From: an uncultured Flavobacteriales bacterium
Lineage (GTDB): Bacteria > Bacteroidota > Bacteroidia > Flavobacteriales_G > Salibacteraceae
Length of the DNA stretch: 64,000 bases
Assembly: GCA_905479105.1 (NCBI GenBank)
Contig: CAJQLE010000003.1
Coordinates: 1-64,000 of the forward strand
Direction of reading: 5' to 3'
Below are positions 28,701 through 37,127 of the stretch, in pieces (the stretch's first letter is position 1; each line of letters starts with the position of its first letter). Below the pieces are notes generated by a model that saw only the letters and a program-made list of their open reading frames with translations, was not told the origin of the DNA and ran no database searches. The position numbers were made by a program, and so were the translations under genes.

Positions 28701-29280
28701 CTGCAAACATGGCTATGGAGAAATCCTAGAAACTAAAAATGATGAGACTTTAGTTGATTTTAACGGGATGAAAGAATTCAACTTCGATTTTATATACTAT
28801 GAGAAGGACCGTGTGATTAATTTCCCGGGATCTAAGCTTGAGGAAAAGCAAGTAGAGGAAAGGCAAGTAATCGATGAATTGAAAAGCGCTCCCAAATCCA
28901 ACGAAGCAGCAGATTTTTCACAGTCTTTGGCTAACGAAATACAGAGCGATAAATTAGAATCGTATGAATACCCTGAAAAAACGATTTCTCGACAAGAGGC
29001 TATTGAACAAATTGGTGCCGATTTCGAAACAAAAATTGATTATCGGGTAGTAATCGGTCGCTACAAAGACTATTTAAAAAACGAAGATTTAGAGCGAATG
29101 CTTGATGTGGTTAAAGGCAATCAAATCAAAATTGACGTCTTAAACAACTACTTAGTAGTGAACCGAGACTTTAATGACAAAGAAAATGCTGATAGATTTT
29201 CTGATAGTCTCAGAAACATTGGGATTGAAACTTCTGTAATGCTTGGGAAGTACCAAGATGTTCTCATCAACCTGGAATAG
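25798..29280 (+). CDS. Large outer-membrane barrel, usher-like
   Basis: 1160 residues. After a signal peptide (IIALFILYPAVFFPAFSQG) come two E-set/Ig-like domains (about 70-310, with LPSGWIHLVSQQLEFMANPG and IRIINQGNVSENINLSFNY). Residues about 310-800 are amphipathic beta strands typical of an outer-membrane barrel (RYMSAAGGKLQLNAKT, YRLGIRRGLSRVDLSSNFY). Next come a SdrD-B-like domain (EDLNGNGNREPHEPALP) and a carboxypeptidase-regulatory-like domain (about 930-1010). The last 80 residues resemble a SPOR fold (YRVVIGRYKDYLKNEDLE). In context it could be the export pore of a chaperone-dependent surface structure. I do not recognise a named usher family. Confidence 0.65.
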   Translation: MRLGHIIALFILYPAVFFPAFSQGINDNVLELNDSSLNDLATDSLLFIDSIAKSVDPFFDQSNGLNPQNSINSFDSIGEELKFSIYKQDIDDQTSVFNSLVFVNKTNKLVSGKINLQLPSGWIHLVSQQLEFMANPGETIYIPMRLIAPKNMEGGKSYIIGATVSLDDDKKIKAYAYIQKAARFDLSVINQNNSILINPIELSGETGIRIINQGNVSENINLSFNYPLDYKLIAPVTSFSTSFNLKAKSDTVILIKLKRTVLTDSLRSENLPQERLKYSIYGSGRQIEGSFLIENYQSSLIDETYKELSPLYITAGVFNIGNPGGERYMSAAGGKLQLNAKTDVNYYLGSFNLGQVGIASLGEGTTRSIYQYRLGIRRGLSRVDLSSNFYNKHIPLRYQGLRYNYQGKKIVFATEAGKSYLPDTYVSSTSLSINSFALPFNLGYSTTFGNNNFNVSAFEAGVKTPVSRLLRLGVGATYYLGEITSPGAVAPRNINRLGYYAAGDFNAGRLSMSGRWNFRPTNGFAISGDRSSLVISGKIKTDKAFHHRFNATDIRQDFTRGDFSNNLENRFASWTTTYNTASNWMISLNPQYRSIVRESVLPSVTTRLSTFYYGSSFGLSKRLNPLEVVSVFANPMITNAVYDFESSQSGSYTMRTELSPAYNLGLRYSRNNALNITGDIFRGPFFIYNYSVSTSDTLLIPFSSGLIRLSAGYNKDFKISNINLNLNLRAFYSLDVITKAEQLNIGANAIASLPQGIRISSYINWFASSYESRSGEISNKNININAAITKSFYWQQPYEKFYKMNILCYEDLNGNGNREPHEPALPSININLKAEKEDFIDKKHSRSPNTDLITDVSGRVKFNKIPAATYDVKFYELFSVSDLHPTYGFVQEILLNDDKTIEVPFIKNYHVRGKISIIKSKRSRVSSFNIEGLIIIAESEKGEVYRTLTDEFGNYNLTIPGAGVYKLTCKHGYGEILETKNDETLVDFNGMKEFNFDFIYYEKDRVINFPGSKLEEKQVEERQVIDELKSAPKSNEAADFSQSLANEIQSDKLESYEYPEKTISRQEAIEQIGADFETKIDYRVVIGRYKDYLKNEDLERMLDVVKGNQIKIDVLNNYLVVNRDFNDKENADRFSDSLRNIGIETSVMLGKYQDVLINLE

Positions 29281-29436
29281 TCAGGTGAGTTTAACAAAAG
29301 TTGCTAAATCCGAAGCTTTTTCTCAAATTACATAGATAGGTTAATCTAGGATTTAGGTCCACTGGGAGTGGTTTCATATTCGTGGGAGCACTGACTATCG
29401 CGCGGTATTTTCTTTTGGTTACAATTGGCCTTGATA

Positions 29437-30714
29437 CTACTTATTCACAATAGCAGTCCAAATACTCAGCTTGCCACTATCGTTTCTTGTCCAGACAGGG
29501 CGCACCACTCCATTGACTGCAGAAATGTTGTTGTAATCGCCAAAGAACACATCTTCTGAGGGCTCAAAAGGGCCTTCGCTGATTTTACAATTTTCGAATG
29601 TTTCGCCACTATCTTTTGAAATGGCGAGGTAAACATCCGTTTTGGTGTCGTTGTGGTTTCGCCTATCGTAGAAAACACAGTAAATAAAGCCAGTGCTCTG
29701 ATCGACCGTCATCCACGTAAAAAATTGATGTTTTCCAGGTGCATCATCGTTTACACGAATGTGTTTGCTCCACGTGGTACCGCCATCTGTTGATTTGATC
29801 AACCAGATATCTGTATCATCCGCGCCATTGCGCTGATCTGCCCAATTCACATAGATGTTTCCGCTGTTTTTATCAAAAACTGTAATCGGCATTCCATTGG
29901 CTCTTCCAATACCAGGGATATCAAACGCCCAGTCTGCTTTTTGGTCGACAATGACGCATTCTTTGGCTTCATAGGAAGCGGGATTTTTAAAGCGGATTTT
30001 ATTGAAAAAAAGCTTTCCATTAAGGCTCCAAGCGACTAAAATATTGCCTTCATTATCAATGGCGGGTACTGCGCCTTCTACGGTTTCACTTTCATCTAGA
30101 CAATTCCCCGGAATGCCGCTTATGGATATAGGGTCGGTCCATTTGCGGCCATTCTTTGAGGTCGACAGCATGATGTTTGATTCGCACGTTGGGCTTTCGT
30201 CTCCGTATTTATCAAACTGCGTCCACGTAACTACGAGTCGTTTATTGATGGCATCCCAAGCCGCCCATTCTTTATCTTGATCTTTTGGATGATTGAGTCC
30301 GATACCGCTGCCTTTGGTCCATTTTGTTAACTTTCTATTGCTGCGCTGACAAACGATTCTGTCTAATAGGGCATTATTTTCCCAGCCCTCGCCCGATGGA
30401 TCGCTCAAATGAAAATAGTAAAAGTGATTTTTGTCATCTGCTATGATGCACGGGTCACCATAAACGCCATGTTTTGAAGTGAGGGAATTAGTGATCCAAG
30501 TTTTTCCAGTATCCGCTGAGGTGTAGACATAATTCAATACAGACCCAGCAACTATTTCGGCTGGATTATTTGGGTTGATAGCAATACTTGGTTCACACGG
30601 AGCGTAATCGCCAGCAATAGGTTGATGAATTAGAATATTCTGTTGAGCAGAGGTGTCAAACGACATAAGACTCACTAGTGAAAGAACAAAAGCTATGTTT
30701 TTTGTTAGAGCCAT
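29437..30714 (-). CDS. Secreted Asp-box (BNR) repeat protein, sialidase-like fold
   Basis: 425 residues with a signal peptide (NIAFVLSLVSLMSFDTSAQ). At least four Asp-box motifs mark a beta-propeller: SADTGKTW, SKNGRKW, STDGGTTW and SKDSGETF. I see no full set of sialidase catalytic residues, so glycosidase activity is uncertain. Its ATG overlaps the TAA of the M1 peptidase gene (TAATG), so it is translationally coupled as the third gene of the operon 33564-29437. A 156-base gap follows, facing the barrel gene. Confidence 0.8.
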   Translation of the reverse strand: MALTKNIAFVLSLVSLMSFDTSAQQNILIHQPIAGDYAPCEPSIAINPNNPAEIVAGSVLNYVYTSADTGKTWITNSLTSKHGVYGDPCIIADDKNHFYYFHLSDPSGEGWENNALLDRIVCQRSNRKLTKWTKGSGIGLNHPKDQDKEWAAWDAINKRLVVTWTQFDKYGDESPTCESNIMLSTSKNGRKWTDPISISGIPGNCLDESETVEGAVPAIDNEGNILVAWSLNGKLFFNKIRFKNPASYEAKECVIVDQKADWAFDIPGIGRANGMPITVFDKNSGNIYVNWADQRNGADDTDIWLIKSTDGGTTWSKHIRVNDDAPGKHQFFTWMTVDQSTGFIYCVFYDRRNHNDTKTDVYLAISKDSGETFENCKISEGPFEPSEDVFFGDYNNISAVNGVVRPVWTRNDSGKLSIWTAIVNK

Positions 30715-32555
30715 TACTTCGGAGGAAAAGAAATGTTTCCGGAAGGGAATGCATCATTCTTAGAATCAAGATCAGCAATTTTTTGGAAAGGATCCAACTC
30801 AATGCGTTTTATGGATTCGAATGGAATAGTAAGCTCTACGCGGTAGAAAGGATAAGCCCAAGGCCAATCATTTTCTTGTTTCCAATCTTTAGAAATTTCA
30901 TTTGGTGCTGGTTTTGCTCCACGCATTATTTCCAATGGAATGTAGCTGTATTGAACGCCTTTTTCGCTGGTTACTTTTAGCTCTAGCGGCATCGCCAATG
31001 AGCCAATACGTTGGATTTCAATGATGGTTTTCTTTCCCGAAGAAGTGACGGTGTGTATTCCATAGTCTATGGTTTTTGTGGTTCCTATCCACGCATCAAA
31101 ATACCAATCGAGCTCCATGTTGGAAGCTTTTTCCATAATACGCTTGAAATCTAGTGGTGTTGGATGCTTGAATTTCCATTGGTTGAAATAACGCATTATG
31201 GCTTGGTCAAATGTTTCCTGTCCGACTATGCCACTCAGTTGGTCAAGAAAAACGCAGCCTTTTGAATAAGCGTTTGAGCCATAGGCTCGATTCGTTTCAT
31301 AGTAATCTGCTCCAGTTGATAAAGGTTCTTCTTTACCAGAAAGCGCATTACTTATATAGCTACGTTGACTTCGCTCTTGAGGGTTGAGGTTGTTTCTTTT
31401 AAAAAGAGAATCCAGTACTATGTTTTGGGCGAATGTGGTAAACCCTTCATCCATCCATGGGTATTTCTGTTCGTTGCTAGCAAGTACTCCGTAATACCAG
31501 TTATGAATGGCTTCGTGAACTGTGACGCTTACTAGACCGCCAAAACTTCCTGTGCCTGAAATCATTGTGCACATGGGATACTCCATGCCGCCATCGCCAC
31601 CTTGAATTACGCTGAATTGAGCATAAGGATACACTCCAAACTTGTCGTTCATGATGTTGAACAGCTGCTCGGTGAAAGGAACTAAGCGAGTCCAACTTTG
31701 GTTGATTATTGAATCGTTTCTGTGGAAGAAATGCAGCTCGGTTCCGTTTGAAAGGGTCGACTGTAAATGCGTGTATTCAGCATCAGCTGCCCAGGCAAAG
31801 TCGTGCACATTTTCGGCCTTAAATTTCCACGTTGTTTTTTCAGAAGCAGGCGTAGTTTCACTGTAACCATGGCCAACCTCATTTGGGTTTTGAACGATGC
31901 CTGTGCCTGCTAGTGTATATTTAGAATCGATGGTAATATCTACCTCAAACGTTCCGAACACTCCGTGAAATTCGCGTGATACATACGGTTCGCTGTGCCA
32001 TCCATCACGATCATATTCCGCTAATTTAGGATACCATTGTGTCAAGGTGTAATCCACGCCTTCTTCGTTGTTTCGTCCACTTCGTCTGATTTGAATCGGA
32101 ACTTGGCTGTTGAATTTCATTTCGAAGGTGGTCGACTTTCTAGGCAAAAGAGGCTGTGCCAATTGCACTTCAGCCACTGTGCCTTCCACTGAAAAGGTCA
32201 CTTTCTCTCCGTCTTGTGTGAGCTTTTCAATTTTGTGAAAACCTATTTCGTTGGGCTGTAAATTGTTGATTCTGTCTGCAATGCGCGGGTCAGGATCAGC
32301 GATAGTGCGAGAGCGCACATCCATCATACTGCCTGGCTGAAAGGCATTGAAATACAAGTGATAAAAAACATGATCAAGTGTATCTGGCGAATTATTGGTG
32401 TAGACCAAGGATTGTGCCCCTTGAAAGGTGTGATTCTCAGCATTAAAGTCAATATCCATGCAGTAATTTACGTTTTGCTGCCAATAGCCATCTTGAGCTG
32501 ATGAAGCGAAACTGGCGGCCCCAATGAAAAGGAGAAGTAAAAGTCTTTTAGTCAT
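30714..32555 (-). CDS. M1 family aminopeptidase
   Basis: 613 residues, secreted (LLLLLFIGAASFASSAQDG). The zinc site is HEAIHNWYYG with the third ligand Glu in YPWMDEGFTTFAQ, that is HExxH-x18-E of gluzincins. The substrate-side exopeptidase motif is seen as GGMEYP. The N-terminal beta domain (about 20-240) precedes the catalytic domain (about 240-490). It probably trims peptides in the periplasm or outside the cell. It overlaps the ACMSD-like gene by 8 bases and is coupled to the Asp-box gene downstream. Confidence 0.92.
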   Translation of the reverse strand: MTKRLLLLLFIGAASFASSAQDGYWQQNVNYCMDIDFNAENHTFQGAQSLVYTNNSPDTLDHVFYHLYFNAFQPGSMMDVRSRTIADPDPRIADRINNLQPNEIGFHKIEKLTQDGEKVTFSVEGTVAEVQLAQPLLPRKSTTFEMKFNSQVPIQIRRSGRNNEEGVDYTLTQWYPKLAEYDRDGWHSEPYVSREFHGVFGTFEVDITIDSKYTLAGTGIVQNPNEVGHGYSETTPASEKTTWKFKAENVHDFAWAADAEYTHLQSTLSNGTELHFFHRNDSIINQSWTRLVPFTEQLFNIMNDKFGVYPYAQFSVIQGGDGGMEYPMCTMISGTGSFGGLVSVTVHEAIHNWYYGVLASNEQKYPWMDEGFTTFAQNIVLDSLFKRNNLNPQERSQRSYISNALSGKEEPLSTGADYYETNRAYGSNAYSKGCVFLDQLSGIVGQETFDQAIMRYFNQWKFKHPTPLDFKRIMEKASNMELDWYFDAWIGTTKTIDYGIHTVTSSGKKTIIEIQRIGSLAMPLELKVTSEKGVQYSYIPLEIMRGAKPAPNEISKDWKQENDWPWAYPFYRVELTIPFESIKRIELDPFQKIADLDSKNDAFPSGNISFPPK

Positions 32556-33564
32556 TCAGAAATTGTGCTTTATCAAGATTCAACCAATCTAATGTAGAGG
32601 TGCAAAATATATCTTCAATCGCTTCGTTTGAAAGGCCCATTTCGGTGATGTATTTTCCAATTTCAAGGTCGCCCAATGGAAAAGGATAGTCAGAGCCAAG
32701 GCAAACTTTCTTGGACCCTTGATAACTGAGGATGAAATCTAGCGCCTTAGGGTCATGGGTTATACTGTCTACCCAAAACTTGCCGATATAATTTCTTGGG
32801 TTGTTCGGATTATCAATGGCAACTAAATCAGGTCGGCAATTAAAACCGTGCTCTATTCTTCCAATAGTGCCAAAAAACGAACCGCCAGCATGCGAAAAGC
32901 AAACGCGCAAGTTGGGCAACTTGTCAAATAATCCCGAAAATATCATCGAGCACACGGCTCGTGAAGTTTCGCTTGGCATTCCAACCAACCACGGAAGCCA
33001 ATATTTAGTCATGTTGGGCATGCCCATCATATTCCAAGGGTGAACCATAACAGCTAACCCCAGCTCTTCGCAGGCTTTAAAAATTGGGAAGAACTGTTCC
33101 TCGCTCAAGTTTAGGTCGTTGATATTGCTACCGATTTGGATACCCGGCAGATGCAGTTCTTCTTTAATCCGGTGCAATTCTTTGATCGCCAATTCAGTGT
33201 CTTGCATAGGCACGGTTCCGAGACCGATGTAGTGTTTCGGATTTTCTTTTGCCAACTGCGCTATGTGATCATTGAGGAATTTAGAAAGCTCCAAACAGTC
33301 TTTTCCTTTTGCCCAATAACTGAACATAACAGGAATGGTGCAAACCACTTGTACTTGAGTTTGATATTGAGCGTACTCTTCAATTCTCAGCTTTTCGTCC
33401 CAGCAGTTGGGCTGTATCGTTCTAAAAAAGGCGTCTCCTTTTATCATGTCAGCAGCGCCATCTTCTCGGGATTCCAAATAAATAAAGTCACCGTATCCAA
33501 ATTTTTCAGCGAAGCGCGGGAGCTTCGCTGGCAGTATATGGGTGTGCATGTCAATTTTTAACAT
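32548..33564 (-). CDS. Aminocarboxymuconate-semialdehyde decarboxylase (ACMSD)
   Basis: 338 residues of the amidohydrolase TIM-barrel family. ACMSD removes a carboxyl group from the 3-hydroxyanthranilate oxidation product in the kynurenine route. Metal ligands are visible in MHTHILP, MVHPWNMMGM and FSHAGGSF, and the final Asp in LGSDYPFPLGDLE. FGYGDFIYLE and CTIPVMFSYWAKG are characteristic of this enzyme rather than other amidohydrolases. No other kynurenine gene lies in the window. It leads an operon with two secreted proteins, an odd pairing. Confidence 0.88.
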   Translation of the reverse strand: MLKIDMHTHILPAKLPRFAEKFGYGDFIYLESREDGAADMIKGDAFFRTIQPNCWDEKLRIEEYAQYQTQVQVVCTIPVMFSYWAKGKDCLELSKFLNDHIAQLAKENPKHYIGLGTVPMQDTELAIKELHRIKEELHLPGIQIGSNINDLNLSEEQFFPIFKACEELGLAVMVHPWNMMGMPNMTKYWLPWLVGMPSETSRAVCSMIFSGLFDKLPNLRVCFSHAGGSFFGTIGRIEHGFNCRPDLVAIDNPNNPRNYIGKFWVDSITHDPKALDFILSYQGSKKVCLGSDYPFPLGDLEIGKYITEMGLSNEAIEDIFCTSTLDWLNLDKAQFLND

Positions 33565-33723
33565 AATAGAGCCTTTTTGATGGCCTCGAAAATAGAATTA
33601 CTCCTCGAATAGCATTGTCTTCTTATTATAAGAAGTGAATTCTGCTAAATTCGAACACGATCGTAATCGCCATGAAGAATTTCTTTGTTCATTCTTTAGT
33701 ATTCATTAGCCGCATATCAACCT

Positions 33724-33731
33724 TACATTTG
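33724..33731 (+). promoter_or_regulatory. -7 box before the dCMP deaminase gene
   Basis: TACATTTG is a perfect TAnnTTTG element and ends 4 bases before the ATG at 33736. The transcript probably starts at the start codon, as at glyS. Confidence 0.55.
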
Positions 33732-33735
33732 TCGC

Positions 33736-34185
33736 ATGCAGATTGAAAAAAGCAAAGCGGAGCTTTTGGCTAAACAGGAGCGGTATGATAAGGCTTATTT
33801 GCGGTTGGCATTGGAGTGGGCAAAATTGAGTCGTTGCAAGAGAAAGCAAGTTGGTGCGATCATCGTCAAAGACTCTACGATTATAGCGGATGGTTATAAT
33901 GGAACTCCGACAGGCTTCGAGAATGAATGTGAAAATGAAGATGGGCAAACCAAATGGTATGTTCTTCATGCCGAAGCTAATGCAATTCTTAAAGTGGCTA
34001 GAACCACCAACCAAGCAGCCGGAGCAACACTTTACTTAACCCATTCGCCTTGCAAAGACTGCAGCAAGTTGATTTTACAGTCAGGCATTGAGCGCTTGGT
34101 CTATACCGATGCCTATAAAGATGCAAGTGGATTGGAGTTTTTAGAGAAGGCAGGACTTCGAATCACTCAAATTATGAATCCTTAG
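33736..34185 (+). CDS. Cytidine/deoxycytidylate (dCMP) deaminase family protein
   Basis: 149 residues. Zinc ligands and the catalytic Glu are in HAEANAIL and SPCKDCSKL. The opening (YLRLALEWAKLSRCKRKQVG) and the GYNGTPTGFENECE segment match the dCMP deaminase/ComEB group, which makes dUMP for thymidylate synthesis. A TACATTTG box directly upstream fixes the start. The S41 protease gene follows 40 bases later. Confidence 0.92.
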   Translation: MQIEKSKAELLAKQERYDKAYLRLALEWAKLSRCKRKQVGAIIVKDSTIIADGYNGTPTGFENECENEDGQTKWYVLHAEANAILKVARTTNQAAGATLYLTHSPCKDCSKLILQSGIERLVYTDAYKDASGLEFLEKAGLRITQIMNP

Positions 34186-34225
34186 AATATGAACTCATTT
34201 AGTTAGAAACTGTTGAATCAACATT

Positions 34226-35731
34226 GTGAATAAAAGAGCATATACCCCTTTATTACTTGGAGTCTCTATGGCCATTGGTTTGTGGTTAGGCAGCGGTGTG
34301 AATCATCCATTCGAAAAGGAAACCTCAGAAAATTGGAATAAGGTTGAGCAGATCTTACAATACGTAGAGAACGACTATGTTGACAATGTATCAAGAGATA
34401 AACTGGAAAACGGGGTAATAGCCTTCCTATTGCAACGATTAGATCCTCATAGTTTATATATATCAGGAGAAAAGCTCGATGCGGCCAATGAATCGTTGGA
34501 TGGGAATTTTGAAGGAATTGGAGTTCAATTCAACCTACGGAAAGACACGGTATATATTGTCAATGTTATTGCCGGTGGACCATCTGAAAAGGCAGGATTA
34601 AAACCGGGAGATCTCATTGTAAAAGTTGATACTTCAGTTATAGCTGGAATAGGACTCAATAATGAGATGGTAATGGGCTTGCTGAAAGGACCATCAGGTA
34701 GTTCCGTTAATGTAAGCGTTCAAAGACTTGGCCAAGGGTTATTATTAGACTTTACGATTGAGCGGGGTCAAATTCCAATCAGCAGTTTTGATGCTATTTA
34801 TATGCTAAATGATTCAACCGTCTATGTGCGCCTTGCGCAGTTTTCATTGACTACCTATGATGAATTTAAAGAACGCGTTTATCCGCTCAAGACGAATGAG
34901 GTGAAGGCTTTTGTGATGGACTTGAGGGGCAATGGAGGTGGATACCTTGATGCTGCAGTTGCCTTGGCGGATGAATTCTTGGCAGGGGGGCAATTGATCA
35001 CCTATACCGAAGGAAAAAATCGCCCTAAACGAGAATATTTTGCATCAAAAAAGGGAAAGTTTGAAGAGGTGAGTTTGAGTGTGATCATTGATGGTTACAG
35101 TGCAAGTGCCTCTGAAATATTTGCCGGGGCAATGCAAGATCTTGGTAGGGCTGAAATTGTGGGCAGAAGATCTTTTGGCAAAGGCTTAGTGCAAGAACAG
35201 AATGAATGGGATGACGGCAGCGCAACGCGCTTGACAGTTGCGCGATACTTTACGCCTAAGGGAAGAAGTATTCAAAAGCCTTATGACAGCTTCTCAGATC
35301 ATGAATTGAGCGCAAATGATACGATTGAAGGTGGCATCAATCCTGACTTGTGGGTCGAGAATGACACCTCGGGTATCACATGGTTTTATGCAGAACTCGT
35401 ACATAGTGGCGCACTCAATGAATTTTCATATGCTTACAGAGATGAGCATTTTGCTGAATTGCAAGCATTAGGTTCTGAAGAATTCATAGTAGATTTCAAT
35501 GATGACGATTTGAAGACAGCTTTTCGGTTGTTTCTCACAAATAAGAAAGTGCCCTTTCTTGAATACGAATGGAATAGATCAATCGATAAGATTGCTCTGC
35601 GCTCAAAAGCTCTGATTGGCCGAAGCTTGTATTCAGATGAGGTCTATTTTAAGCTCATTAATCAAAAGGATCCTTTCGTACTCAAAGCACAGGAGGTGTT
35701 TGTAAAACCGAAGCCAAAGGCCTCTGTTTAG
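34226..35731 (+). CDS. C-terminal processing protease, S41 family
   Basis: 501 residues from a GTG. An N-terminal membrane anchor or signal (PLLLGVSMAIGLWLGSG) is followed by a PDZ domain (about 90-175, GIGVQFNLRKDTVYIV, GLKPGDLIVKVD) and the S41 catalytic core (about 200-370). The catalytic Ser is in YSASASEIFAGAM and Lys in RRSFGKGLVQEQ. It degrades or trims periplasmic proteins from the C-terminus. An in-frame ATG upstream is not available; the upstream ATG at 34189 meets a stop after five codons. Confidence 0.93.
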   Translation: MNKRAYTPLLLGVSMAIGLWLGSGVNHPFEKETSENWNKVEQILQYVENDYVDNVSRDKLENGVIAFLLQRLDPHSLYISGEKLDAANESLDGNFEGIGVQFNLRKDTVYIVNVIAGGPSEKAGLKPGDLIVKVDTSVIAGIGLNNEMVMGLLKGPSGSSVNVSVQRLGQGLLLDFTIERGQIPISSFDAIYMLNDSTVYVRLAQFSLTTYDEFKERVYPLKTNEVKAFVMDLRGNGGGYLDAAVALADEFLAGGQLITYTEGKNRPKREYFASKKGKFEEVSLSVIIDGYSASASEIFAGAMQDLGRAEIVGRRSFGKGLVQEQNEWDDGSATRLTVARYFTPKGRSIQKPYDSFSDHELSANDTIEGGINPDLWVENDTSGITWFYAELVHSGALNEFSYAYRDEHFAELQALGSEEFIVDFNDDDLKTAFRLFLTNKKVPFLEYEWNRSIDKIALRSKALIGRSLYSDEVYFKLINQKDPFVLKAQEVFVKPKPKASV

Positions 35732-35740
35732 ATTTTTGTT

Positions 35741-35977
35741 TTAATGTGAATGACCTTCTTCGCTGTGATCGTGAGCAGCTGTAGTGTCAGATATTGCAGA
35801 GTCTGCCGCTGGAGAAGCCTCTTCTGCGGACTCATTTAAAGACTCCATAATTTCACTTACTTTTTCATCAACCATTTCCTCATTTTCTTTTTGTGCAGCT
35901 TTCTTTTCTTCAGCATTTGGTCCGCATGATATGAGCGCAACACAGAGAATGGCAACAGACGATAACAGTTTTTTCAT
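35741..35977 (-). CDS. Small lipoprotein with His-rich tail
   Basis: 78 residues. The lipobox is LISC after the signal KKLLSSVAILCVA. The mature chain is highly charged (EEKKAAQKENEEMVDEKV), probably helical, and ends AAHDHSEEGHSH, which could bind metal. No family recognised. It converges with the S41 gene, 9 bases apart. Confidence 0.8.
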   Translation of the reverse strand: MKKLLSSVAILCVALISCGPNAEEKKAAQKENEEMVDEKVSEIMESLNESAEEASPAADSAISDTTAAHDHSEEGHSH

Positions 35978-36115
35978 GTTTAAATGGGGGTTAAGTCGTT
36001 TAGAATTAAAATATTTGAGCGAAATTAATTAAAATCCTACACGACTGGGTTGAAACAAAATAGAAAGATGTCGTGTTAATTTCAAACAACGTTTAACCTT
36101 TAAACAAATAACAAA

Positions 36116-36724
36116 ATGGCATTTGAATTACCATCACTCGATTATGCACATAATGCACTCGAGCCACACATTGATACTCGCACAATGGAAATCCATCACG
36201 GAAAGCATCATGCGGGTTATACCAGCAAATTAAATGATGCGATTGCGGGAACTGATTTAGATGGAAAGTCTATTGAAGATATCCTTGCCGGATTAGACAT
36301 GAATAATGGAGCCTTAAGAAATAACGGAGGGGGATTTTATAACCACAGCTTGTTTTGGAAAGTAATGTCACCGAATGGAGGAGGAACACCAACAGGTGAT
36401 TTAGCTGCTGCTATTGATGCGGCCTATGGTTCATTTGATGCATTTAAAACCGCTTTCGCTAACGCAGCTGCTACGCGTTTTGGATCTGGCTGGGCATGGT
36501 TATGTGTTCATCCTGGAGGAAAAGTTGAGGTTTGCTCAACGCCTAATCAAGATAATCCAGTGATGCCAGGTGTGTCATGCGGAGGAACTCCTGTCCTAGG
36601 ATTGGATGTTTGGGAGCATGCATATTATTTGAACTACCAAAACAGAAGACCAGATTACATTAACGCGTTTTTTAACGTGATTAACTGGACTGAAGTTTCT
36701 GCACGCTACGCAGCGGGTAAGTAA
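36116..36724 (+). CDS. Superoxide dismutase, Fe/Mn family
   Basis: 202 residues; converts superoxide to oxygen and hydrogen peroxide in the cytoplasm. Metal ligands are in [18 protein letters not shown] and [20 protein letters not shown]. The glycine in GGGFYNHS and the glutamine in TPNQDNP follow the manganese-type pattern, so Mn is more likely than Fe. Strong terminator follows at 36741. Before the element inserted, this gene would have converged with glmS across that terminator. Confidence 0.95.
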   Translation: MAFELPSLDYAHNALEPHIDTRTMEIHHGKHHAGYTSKLNDAIAGTDLDGKSIEDILAGLDMNNGALRNNGGGFYNHSLFWKVMSPNGGGTPTGDLAAAIDAAYGSFDAFKTAFANAAATRFGSGWAWLCVHPGGKVEVCSTPNQDNPVMPGVSCGGTPVLGLDVWEHAYYLNYQNRRPDYINAFFNVINWTEVSARYAAGK

Positions 36725-36740
36725 TGGAGTTTATAACATA

Positions 36741-36780
36741 AAAAACCCCCAAGTACATCTGTGCTTGGGGGTTTTTCTTT
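36741..36780. terminator. Strong terminator after superoxide dismutase
   Basis: Perfect 13-base arms AAAAACCCCCAAG and CTTGGGGGTTTTT, 10-base loop, T-rich end. Being symmetrical it could work in both directions and probably once served glmS too; the element at 36795 now separates it from glmS by 8 kb. Confidence 0.93.
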
Positions 36781-36794
36781 TCTAAAAGGTATGC

Positions 36795-36808
36795 TTATTC
36801 GACAGTGA
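36795..36808 (+). repeat. Left attachment site (attL)
   Basis: TTATTCGACAGTGA matches the right end TTATTCGACGGTCA at 12 of 14 bases. The first nine bases are the reverse complement of the glmS terminal codons including its stop. GGTGGGT at 36822-36828 would be the inward arm of the reconstructed attP. Confidence 0.8.
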
Positions 36809-37127
36809 AAAACATATTACAGGTGGGTACACTCCCTACCTGACTTTCAATGTTTTAATCCAATCAAATATCTTCTCAGTACATCAATACAAACGTGAAT
36901 ATCCCGAAAGGGAAATTATTAGAAAAAAGGTATGGGAACTCCACAAAGAAGGTTGGGGATACACTAAAATTCATCGATACCTGAAGAACAATGGGTTTGA
37001 GGTAGGGAATAGTAGAACTACAGTAGATTCTATGATTAAGAAGATGAAAAAGAGATATTTCGTCACCAAAAGGGAGTTTTCACTATGGAAGTATGTGGAT
37101 TTCAAAATCAAATTCTTTAGAAGGTAA
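36795..37127 (+). pseudogene. Detached C-terminal part of the large serine recombinase
   Basis: The frame is open for 110 codons to a TAA at 37125-37127 and has no usable start of its own at the left. It begins LFDSEKHITGGY, exactly the frame in which the recombinase gene reaches the same LFD codons at 44883. Residues VWELHKEGWGYTKIHRYL then SRTTVDSMIKKMKK look like a helix-turn-helix, and the chain ends basic (FKIKFFRR). In the excised circle the two pieces would form one protein of about 665 residues. Calling it a pseudogene is formal: it is probably half of a gene that is split only while integrated. Confidence 0.75.
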
